From Treponema sp. (GTDB taxonomy: Bacteria; Spirochaetota; Spirochaetia; Treponematales; Treponemataceae), in assembly GCA_017617145.1 (NCBI GenBank), contig JAFZWX010000095.1, positions 1 through 11,304 on the forward strand: a stretch of DNA of 11,304 bases, written 5' to 3'. Of this stretch, positions 5,703-11,304 are shown piece after piece. The translations under genes and the position numbers were made by a program. The notes beneath the pieces were generated by a model. It ran no database searches. It saw nothing but the letters and a program-made list of their open reading frames with translations, and had not been told where the DNA came from. Numbering within the stretch: position 1 is the first letter of the stretch; each line of letters starts with the position of its first letter.

Positions 5703-6767
5703 ATGAAAACAAAAAAACATATACATATTTACATACTTCTGGCAATTTTTTTTATCATAATATATACAATTTTTGCAGCAAAACCACTTGGAAAAGAATA
5801 TCATTTTACACCTGAATGGCGCAAAAACATTTCAACCCCTACAATTAAAACAGTACCTGCAGGAACTGAACAAATTTATTTTAAATTAGGTCAATCAATA
5901 GGATATTTTACAGAAGATGGCCAAATAACTACTTTTAAAACCTTCCCTTCTAAAGCTTCAATTTCATCAGAGTATTACTCATTGTATAATACAGAAAATG
6001 CACAAATTCCTTTTTACAATAAAGACAATATTGAACAAGGCATTTTTGAAGTCGCCGGATTTCCATTTTTCGAAGAAGACAGAATATATGTTTTTTTACC
6101 GGGTGGAGCTTCGTTTTCTAAATGTAATTCACAAGGAAAAGTTGTATGGACAAATGAAAATACAATTCCTATAACAGCCTTCAGTTCAAAAAATAAATAC
6201 ACTGCTTCAGGATACGCAGACGGTACAATAAAAATATTTGAAAATGATACTGGAATTGAAACTCTTGGATTTGCACCAGGTGGCAGTGATTACAAAATTA
6301 TTCTTGGACTTGATATTTCTTCAGATGGAACCTATATTGCTTCAGTTTCGGGTTATGATAAACAAAGATTTGTTCTTACAAAGAATGAAAGTGTACAGCC
6401 AAAAATTGTTTTTCATAGTTTTCTTGATTCCGATTTAAACCGAAGAACAGTAGTCAGATTTTGTGATAATGACAAACGGATTCTTTATAATTATGAAAAC
6501 TATCTTGGTATTTACAACATCGAAACTCAAAATAACACAAGTATAAAAATTGACAAAACTGTTATAGCAATTGAAGAAACCGATTCCCTTATTTTTGTTT
6601 TAGGAAAAAAAGACAAAAATTACACTGTCTACATGATAGGAAAAACAGATACGCTGCAAGGCTCCTTCACTTTTACAGCAGATACAGCATTTATAAAAAC
6701 CTTAAACAATAATCTTTATATCGGACAGGATACTTCAATCTCAAAAGTAAAAATTTCAAAGGAGTAG
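5703..6767 (+). CDS. Membrane-anchored beta-propeller (WD40-like) protein
   Basis: A 354-residue protein. Residues 1-7 are basic (MKTKKHI) and about 8-26 form one strongly hydrophobic segment ending TIFAAK, either a membrane anchor or a signal peptide. The rest is beta-rich with loosely repeated blades; the clearest are at about 157-182 (ITAFSSKNKYTASGYADGTI) and 198-226 (LGLDISSDGTYIASVSGYDK). This fits a WD40/YVTN-like propeller that serves as a protein-binding platform outside the membrane; no catalytic motif was seen. The SD of the next gene overlaps its last codons and the gap is 4 nt, so it is co-transcribed with the LytM-like gene. Very AT-rich, with AAA/AAT/TTT codons prominent. No ribosome site precedes its ATG. 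Function unknown. Confidence 0.75.
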   Translation: MKTKKHIHIYILLAIFFIIIYTIFAAKPLGKEYHFTPEWRKNISTPTIKTVPAGTEQIYFKLGQSIGYFTEDGQITTFKTFPSKASISSEYYSLYNTENAQIPFYNKDNIEQGIFEVAGFPFFEEDRIYVFLPGGASFSKCNSQGKVVWTNENTIPITAFSSKNKYTASGYADGTIKIFENDTGIETLGFAPGGSDYKIILGLDISSDGTYIASVSGYDKQRFVLTKNESVQPKIVFHSFLDSDLNRRTVVRFCDNDKRILYNYENYLGIYNIETQNNTSIKIDKTVIAIEETDSLIFVLGKKDKNYTVYMIGKTDTLQGSFTFTADTAFIKTLNNNLYIGQDTSISKVKISKE

Positions 6768-6771
6768 AATT

Positions 6772-7647
6772 ATGAAAAAAAACTTGTATTTTACAACTAT
6801 TCTCTGCCTTTTGTCTGGTTTTGTTTCATCACTTTTTGCAGTTGAATGGCCACAGGAAGATTATAATAACAACGCTTTCAATTCATATTTTGGTCAAAAT
6901 GTTTCCGGCAGAATCAGTTCATCTCTTGTTTTTTCTGAACCCGCAGAGGTCAAAGCTATAAAAGATGGAAAAGTTCTTATTGTAATGGCAGATGTTTCAG
7001 ATGATTCCGAATTCTTTCCTTCAACTCTTGGTAATTCTGTAATTCTATGTCACGATGATGATTTAATTTCTGTATATGCAAATCTTGATGGTGAATCTTT
7101 ACAAGATCAAATCGGAACAAAAAGTTATCTTAAAGAAGGAGACATAATAGCAGCAACAGGAAATTCCGGCTGGCAGGAAACACGAAGTAATCTTGAATTT
7201 CAGATTATCGATTTGCAGAAATCAACTGCTATCAATCCAAAAATTCTTTTACCACGTTCCGAAAATGAAATTGAATATGCACTTACAGGAATAATGCTGC
7301 AAAATAAAGATGGTAAGCTTTTTGATATTCGCGAAAATAAAATATATCCTTCGGGATTATATAAGGTTTTTCAAACAAGAAATAAAATTGTCGCACCATA
7401 TAAAACAACTGTAACTATAAATGGTGTTGTTGTAGATGAAATAGCCTTTGATACAATTGGTCAGGAAAACGGAAAATTGTATTTAACTGGAAAAAAGAAA
7501 TATACTTCAGAGGAACTTTACCCTGATGACACTCTTCTTCTTTTAGGTGAAATGATGCTTACTCCAGGTCGCTCAACCTTAGGATTAACGGCACAGAACT
7601 TTCTGGGAAAAATCAAGCAACAAAGTTATATCATTTCCATTTATTAA
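6772..7647 (+). CDS. Exported degenerate LytM/M23-like protein, probably catalytically inactive
   Basis: A 291-residue protein with a signal peptide (residues 1-23, cleavage after SSLFA). Residues about 35-160 follow the M23 (LytM) fold: NSYFGQNVSGRISSSLVF, EVKAIKDGKVLIV, GNSVILCH, YANLDG, LKEGDIIAATGNSGW and NLEFQI. In active M23 enzymes zinc is held by His and Asp of an HxGxD-type motif and by the HLHFE motif. Here the first motif is SSSLV (about 49-53), YAHL has become YANL (N104) and HLHF has become NLEF (N140, E142). All metal ligands appear lost. Such LytM-like proteins often activate or position other murein hydrolases. Residues 165-291 are beta-rich and unrecognised. AAAGGAG at 6758-6764 gives a strong ribosome site overlapping the upstream stop, so it forms an operon with the propeller gene. 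Confidence 0.82.
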   Translation: MKKNLYFTTILCLLSGFVSSLFAVEWPQEDYNNNAFNSYFGQNVSGRISSSLVFSEPAEVKAIKDGKVLIVMADVSDDSEFFPSTLGNSVILCHDDDLISVYANLDGESLQDQIGTKSYLKEGDIIAATGNSGWQETRSNLEFQIIDLQKSTAINPKILLPRSENEIEYALTGIMLQNKDGKLFDIRENKIYPSGLYKVFQTRNKIVAPYKTTVTINGVVVDEIAFDTIGQENGKLYLTGKKKYTSEELYPDDTLLLLGEMMLTPGRSTLGLTAQNFLGKIKQQSYIISIY

Positions 7648-7666
7648 TCAGAATAAATCTATTTGT

Positions 7667-7695
7667 TTGTGAAATTTGAAATTTGGTGTTAAAAT
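7667..7695 (+). promoter_or_regulatory. Predicted promoter of the first phosphohexomutase, leaderless geometry
   Basis: TTGTGA (7667-7672), 17 bp, TAAAAT (7690-7695), then 7 nt to the ATG at 7703. The -10 box overlaps the alternative ATG at 7694. If the promoter is real, translation must begin at 7703 on a leaderless message. Confidence 0.45.
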
Positions 7696-7702
7696 GGTGG
7701 GT

Positions 7703-9469
7703 ATGAAACCAAATATGATTCTTTCGGCCAGCGGATGGCGTAAAGTTTTTGCAGTTTCGGGTGATGAACAAGATAAAGCTCCCGAAATTAGTGAACAGGA
7801 CAAGGCAATTTGTATTGCTGCCGCTTCTGTTTTTTTCGATTATATTTCTGCCCTTACAAATCAGGAAGTTCCGGTTATTGCAGTAGGCATTGATGCAAGA
7901 CCTACAGGCCCCGCTATGGCCGATGCAATTCTGCGTTCACTTGTTGCAAAAGGAGCAGTTGTTCAGTATTCAGGAGTTACTTCTGCACCAGAAATTATGG
8001 CTTATGCAAAAAAACTCGACGGCTTTATTTACATTTCTGCAAGTCACAATCCTGTTGGACACAATGGAATTAAGTTTGGAACAAATAACGGTGGAGTTCT
8101 AGAAGCAAAAGAAAATGCTAAAATTACAGAAAAGTTTATTGCGCTGTTAGATGATGATGCAGCTTTGAGCAAAATTGTTCAGGCAGCTGATGGTTGCAGT
8201 TCGATGGCTTTAAATGAAATATATAAAACCCAAGCCAGTTCAAAATTTAATGCACTAAAGGCTTACGAAGATTTTATTCGCCAGACAATTACCGATTCTG
8301 AAAACAAGGAACACCAGAAGGATTTCTTTGAAATGCTTGATAATCAGATTCGTACAAAAGGCTTTGGTGTAATCTGTGACTTCAATGGAAGCTCACGCGC
8401 AAAATGCATTGATAAAGAATTCTTTACGACACATGGAATTGATTTTTACTCAATAAACGAAGATGAAATTGCACATGAAATTATCCCTGAAGCCGAAAAT
8501 CTTGTTCATGTAGCCGACGCTATGGAAGATTTACATAAGCGGAATAAAAAATGCAATGTTCTGCTTGGCTATATGCCCGATTGCGATGGCGACAGAGGAA
8601 ACATTGTTTACTGGGATGAAAAAACTGGCAAAGCAGTCATACTTAAAGCCCAGGAAGTATTCAGTCTTTCGGTGCTTGCAGAGCTTACATACAGTATCTG
8701 GAAAAATGGCGGGGACTCTTCGTTTAAACCTGCCGTTGCCGTAAACTGCCCTACTTCAATGCGTATTAATGAAATTTGTCGCGTGCTTGGTGCAGAAGTT
8801 TTCCGTGCCGAAGTTGGTGAAGCAAATGTCGTTAACCTTGCCCGTGAAAAGCGTGAGGAAGGCTGGAATGTGCGTATTCTAGGCGAAGGCTCGAACGGTG
8901 GAACTATAACATATCCTTCAAGTGTGCGCGATCCGTTGAATACAGTTTTTGCAATTATAAAGTTACTTATGATGCGTGAGGATGGATTGTACGAAATCTG
9001 GTGTAAGAAAGCCGGTATTGAATATAAGTCTGATTTTACTTTGAGTGATGTTTTGGAGAGTCTGCCGGTTTATACTACAACAGGGGTTAGTGAGTCACGA
9101 GCAATTCTTAAAGTGAAGTCAACAGACCATGCGGCTTTGAAAAAGGCTTTCCAGAAAAACTTTGAAGCTTCGTGGGAGATAAAGAAGGCTGAACTTGAAA
9201 AATCTTACGGAATCTGCAGTTATGAAGCAGTAATTACAAACGGCACAAAAGAAACCTGCGGTATTACAGACTATTCACTTTCCAGTAAAGGTGGACTTAA
9301 GATTTTATTCAAAGATTCTGGTGGACAGCCTGTTGCCTTTATATGGATGCGTGGCAGCGGTACCGAACCAGTTTTCCGCATTATGTGCGATGTGCGTGGA
9401 GATAATGCCGAAGAAGAAAAAGCACTGCTTGCATGGGAAACAGAGCTTATTCAGAAGGCAGATATGTAA
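7703..9469 (+). CDS. Divergent phosphohexomutase (phosphoglucomutase/phosphomannomutase superfamily)
   Basis: Interconverts hexose 1- and 6-phosphates through a phosphoserine. The four active-site loops are present in order: SASHNP (residues 112-117, phosphoserine S114), metal loop DCDGDR (293-298), sugar loop GEGSNGG (394-400) and phosphate loop RGSGTEP (550-556). Two loops depart from the usual forms: GEESG is replaced by GEGSNGG and RPSGTEP by RGSGTEP, so substrate preference cannot be read. At 588 residues it is longer than most bacterial members (about 450-550). N-terminal MILSASGWRKVF corresponds to the family's xISxSGxRG block. The frame opens at TTG 7676 and ATG 7694; I prefer ATG 7703 because the likely -10 box covers 7694, but 7694 (591 residues) remains possible. 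A different mutase subfamily follows. Confidence 0.88.
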   Translation: MKPNMILSASGWRKVFAVSGDEQDKAPEISEQDKAICIAAASVFFDYISALTNQEVPVIAVGIDARPTGPAMADAILRSLVAKGAVVQYSGVTSAPEIMAYAKKLDGFIYISASHNPVGHNGIKFGTNNGGVLEAKENAKITEKFIALLDDDAALSKIVQAADGCSSMALNEIYKTQASSKFNALKAYEDFIRQTITDSENKEHQKDFFEMLDNQIRTKGFGVICDFNGSSRAKCIDKEFFTTHGIDFYSINEDEIAHEIIPEAENLVHVADAMEDLHKRNKKCNVLLGYMPDCDGDRGNIVYWDEKTGKAVILKAQEVFSLSVLAELTYSIWKNGGDSSFKPAVAVNCPTSMRINEICRVLGAEVFRAEVGEANVVNLAREKREEGWNVRILGEGSNGGTITYPSSVRDPLNTVFAIIKLLMMREDGLYEIWCKKAGIEYKSDFTLSDVLESLPVYTTTGVSESRAILKVKSTDHAALKKAFQKNFEASWEIKKAELEKSYGICSYEAVITNGTKETCGITDYSLSSKGGLKILFKDSGGQPVAFIWMRGSGTEPVFRIMCDVRGDNAEEEKALLAWETELIQKADM

Positions 9470-9476
9470 TTTCCTC

Positions 9477-9545
9477 TGTCATTCCCGGGCTTGACCCGGG
9501 AATCTCAACAAAAAAGAGATTGTCGGGTCAAGCCCGACAATGACA
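9477..9545. repeat. Palindromic repeat: two inverted 30 bp units, each with its own hairpin
   Basis: Units 9477-9506 and 9516-9545 are inverted copies separated by an A-rich 9 nt spacer. Each contains a perfect 9 bp stem with a 5 nt loop: ATTCCCGGG-CTTGA-CCCGGGAAT (9481-9503) and ATTGTCGGG-TCAAG-CCCGACAAT (9519-9541). The units differ at two stem pairs, and both sides of each pair have changed together. TGTCA and TGACA form the outer ends. It resembles the REP/REPIN type of dispersed palindrome. It begins 8 nt after the first mutase stop. Only a 45 nt stretch lies between it and the next ATG. Confidence 0.85.
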
Positions 9546-9568
9546 TATTTTAGAATTTAAGATATTAT
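9540..9568 (+). promoter_or_regulatory. Predicted promoter of the second phosphoglucomutase, -35 box from the repeat
   Basis: ATGACA (9540-9545), 17 bp, TATTAT (9563-9568); each matches consensus at 5 of 6 positions. The -35 hexamer is exactly the end of the palindromic repeat. Transcription would begin near 9575, just before the AAAGGAG ribosome site at 9577-9583. Confidence 0.5.
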
Positions 9569-9590
9569 ATACATACAAAGGAGTAACAAA

Positions 9591-11304
9591 ATGGAAAAAT
9601 CAGAAATATTGGAAAGAGCAAAAGCTTATATCGCTGCAGAACAGGACGAACGCTTCCGTAAGGAAATCGAAGACCTTATTGCAAAAGAAGACTATACAGA
9701 GCTCGAAGACCGTTTTTACCAGACCCTTGAGTTTGGAACAGGTGGACTTCGCGGCATTATGGGTGGCGGAACAAACCGCATGAATACACTCGAAATAAAT
9801 ATGGCAACACAGGGGCTTGCAAACTATGTAATCAAGGCATTCCCTGAAAAAGCAAAGGCCGGAACTTTAAGCGCAGTAGTTGCATACGACAGCCGCTTGA
9901 ACTCAGATGTATTTGCCGAAGCAACTGCACTAATTTTTGCCGCAAACGGAATCAAGGCTTATTTATTCAGTAGCCTTCGCCCTACCCCTGAACTTTCATT
10001 TGCAATCCGTACACTCAAGGCAGACACTGGTGTTGTAGTTACAGCATCACATAACCCACGCATGTATAACGGTTACAAAGCCTACTGGAACGATGGTGCA
10101 CAGGTAATTGAGCCTCATGATGTTGGAATTATTGAAGAAGTAAACAAAGTAAAAGATGTAAAGACAATGACTCGCGTAGAAGCAATTTCTACAGGCAAGC
10201 TTGTTATCATCGACAAAGAAATAGATGAAAAATTCTGGGATATGTGTAAGGCACAGCTTTTCCGTCCAGACCTTATTAAAGAGAAGGCAAAGGATGTACG
10301 CATTGTTTACACACCGCTCCACGGAACAGGTGCAATGCACGTAGAAAAGGTTTTGGGTGATCTTGGATTAAATATCATTACAGTACCAGAACAGCGCGAA
10401 CCTGATGGAAACTTCCCTACTGTAGAAAAACCAAATCCGGAAGAAAAGCCTGCTCTTAAAATGGCAGTAGACCTTGCAACAAAAGAAAAGGCCGACGGTC
10501 TTATGGCAACAGACCCAGACTCAGACCGCTTTGGTACAGCTTTCCCTGATAAGGACGGAAACTTTGTGCTCCTGAGCGGAAACCAGATGGGTGCTTTACT
10601 CATGGAATATGTATTCCTTAGCCGTAAAGAACTTGGACGCATGCCTGCAAACCCTGCATGTATCCGCTCAATTGTAACTTCCCCATTCGGCGACTATATC
10701 TGTAAAAAATACGGTGTAAAAATGTTCGACTGTCTTACAGGCTTTAAGTGGATTGCAAACGTAGAAGCCAACTTCGAAAAAGCAGGAACATACAACTATG
10801 TATTCGGCCTTGAAGAAAGCTACGGTTACAAAGTAGAAAAAGAAGTAATGGACAAGGATGGCGTTTCTGCAGCAGCAATGTGTGCCGAAATGATTCTGTA
10901 CTGGAGAAGCCAGGGCAAGAGCCTTTTGGAACACCTTGACGACATGTACAAAGAATACGGCTACTTCGAAGACCGCGCAATTTCCCAGAATTTCCCGGGT
11001 CAGAGCGGCGTTCAGACAATGAAAGAAATCATGGCCAAGCTCCGTTCAAACCCACCAGCAACCTTAGGCGGCCAGAAAGTAGTAAAAGTACGCGATCTTA
11101 TGAATGACCCTGATTTACCAAAGAGCAACGTTCTCCAGTTCTACCTGGAAAGCGGAACAATCGTAAGTGCAAGACCTTCTGGAACAGAACCAAAGATTAA
11201 GTTCTACATCAACTCAATGGTCCCAGCAGGAGACGGCAGCGATGCATGGTACGCCGATGCTAAGAAGAAAGCTGGTGAACTTTGTGATGGAATTTCTAAT
11301 GATA
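9591..11304 (+). CDS. Alpha-phosphoglucomutase, PgcA/PGM2-type (3' end beyond the window)
   Basis: Converts glucose 1-phosphate and glucose 6-phosphate, linking glycolysis with glycogen and sugar-nucleotide synthesis in the cytoplasm. It is open from the ATG to the window end (571 codons), close to the roughly 580 residues of the family, so only a few codons are missing. All signatures are canonical: FGTGGLRG (48-55), TASHNP (151-156, phosphoserine S153), metal loop DPDSDR (308-313), sugar loop GLEESYG (406-412) and phosphate loop RPSGTEPKIKFY (528-539). AAAGGAG at 9577-9583 lies 7 nt before the ATG. Codon use is richer in C-ending codons (GAC, AAC, TAC, ATC) than in neighbouring genes, which suggests high expression. 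The preceding mutase belongs to another subfamily. Several long antisense frames in this stretch are shadows of this gene. Confidence 0.95.
   Translation, partial: MEKSEILERAKAYIAAEQDERFRKEIEDLIAKEDYTELEDRFYQTLEFGTGGLRGIMGGGTNRMNTLEINMATQGLANYVIKAFPEKAKAGTLSAVVAYDSRLNSDVFAEATALIFAANGIKAYLFSSLRPTPELSFAIRTLKADTGVVVTASHNPRMYNGYKAYWNDGAQVIEPHDVGIIEEVNKVKDVKTMTRVEAISTGKLVIIDKEIDEKFWDMCKAQLFRPDLIKEKAKDVRIVYTPLHGTGAMHVEKVLGDLGLNIITVPEQREPDGNFPTVEKPNPEEKPALKMAVDLATKEKADGLMATDPDSDRFGTAFPDKDGNFVLLSGNQMGALLMEYVFLSRKELGRMPANPACIRSIVTSPFGDYICKKYGVKMFDCLTGFKWIANVEANFEKAGTYNYVFGLEESYGYKVEKEVMDKDGVSAAAMCAEMILYWRSQGKSLLEHLDDMYKEYGYFEDRAISQNFPGQSGVQTMKEIMAKLRSNPPATLGGQKVVKVRDLMNDPDLPKSNVLQFYLESGTIVSARPSGTEPKIKFYINSMVPAGDGSDAWYADAKKKAGELCDGISND

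Noticed and set aside
6014..6438. Short open frames inside the propeller gene
   Set aside because: They are out-of-frame shadows in AT-rich coding DNA with no independent initiation signal.
7676..7702. Earlier starts TTG 7676 and ATG 7694 for the first phosphohexomutase
   Set aside because: No Shine-Dalgarno precedes TTG 7676. ATG 7694 has only a weak GGTG and overlaps the predicted -10 box. ATG 7694 cannot be fully excluded.
10047..11019. Several minus-strand open frames of 60-110 codons
   Set aside because: They lie antisense to the well-supported PgcA-type phosphoglucomutase, overlap each other in different frames, have no ribosome sites and read as low-complexity peptides.
7703..11304. 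The two mutases as one gene split by a frameshift
   Set aside because: Each has a complete set of four active-site loops and its own start, and a repeat plus promoter separates them.

Overview
The window reads as spirochaete chromosome, most probably a gut or rumen-type Treponema. Support: AT-rich coding sequence; a threonyl-tRNA synthetase that starts directly at the editing domain with no TGS domain (from memory, spirochaete ThrS such as that of Borrelia has the same layout); a bactofilin; and a stand-alone PTS IIA domain fused to a small helix-turn-helix. The genus call is an inference from gene content, not a database match.

Left block, minus strand (about 1-3566): a pseudouridine synthase of the RluA family, then a tight cluster of bactofilin, an exported TPR protein and the tRNA methylthiotransferase gene mtaB (bactofilin-TPR gap 1 nt; TPR stop directly abutting the mtaB GTG), then the 5' end of thrS. 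A long imperfect palindrome lies between mtaB and thrS. A decayed tandem-repeat and GC-rich patch lies between the pseudouridine synthase and bactofilin genes. Translation themes dominate (ThrS, MtaB, RluA-type), with one cytoskeletal and one TPR gene.

Middle block (3596-7647): an exported protein with a transglutaminase-like Cys-His domain on the plus strand overlaps tail-to-tail by 11 bp with a minus-strand HTH-EIIA regulator. A promoter region with a second long palindrome follows. Then comes a plus-strand pair: a membrane-anchored beta-propeller-like protein and an exported LytM/M23-like protein whose metal-binding residues are all replaced. Both belong in the cell envelope.

Right block (7694-11304): two phosphohexomutases of different subfamilies in tandem. 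The first is a divergent 588-residue protein; the second is a canonical PgcA-type alpha-phosphoglucomutase that runs off the window. A palindromic mobile-type repeat separates them, and its last bases appear to form the -35 box of the second gene.

The most interesting recurring signal is in the starts. Four genes (RluA-type, bactofilin, propeller protein, first phosphohexomutase) lack a convincing Shine-Dalgarno sequence and each has a sigma70-like promoter with exactly 17 bp spacing whose -10 box ends only 6-9 nt before the ATG. This predicts leaderless or nearly leaderless mRNAs. The other independently expressed genes (thrS, the transglutaminase-like gene, EIIA, the second mutase) have a good Shine-Dalgarno sequence and a promoter further upstream. 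No dedicated defence system, IS transposase, CRISPR array, tRNA or rRNA was seen.
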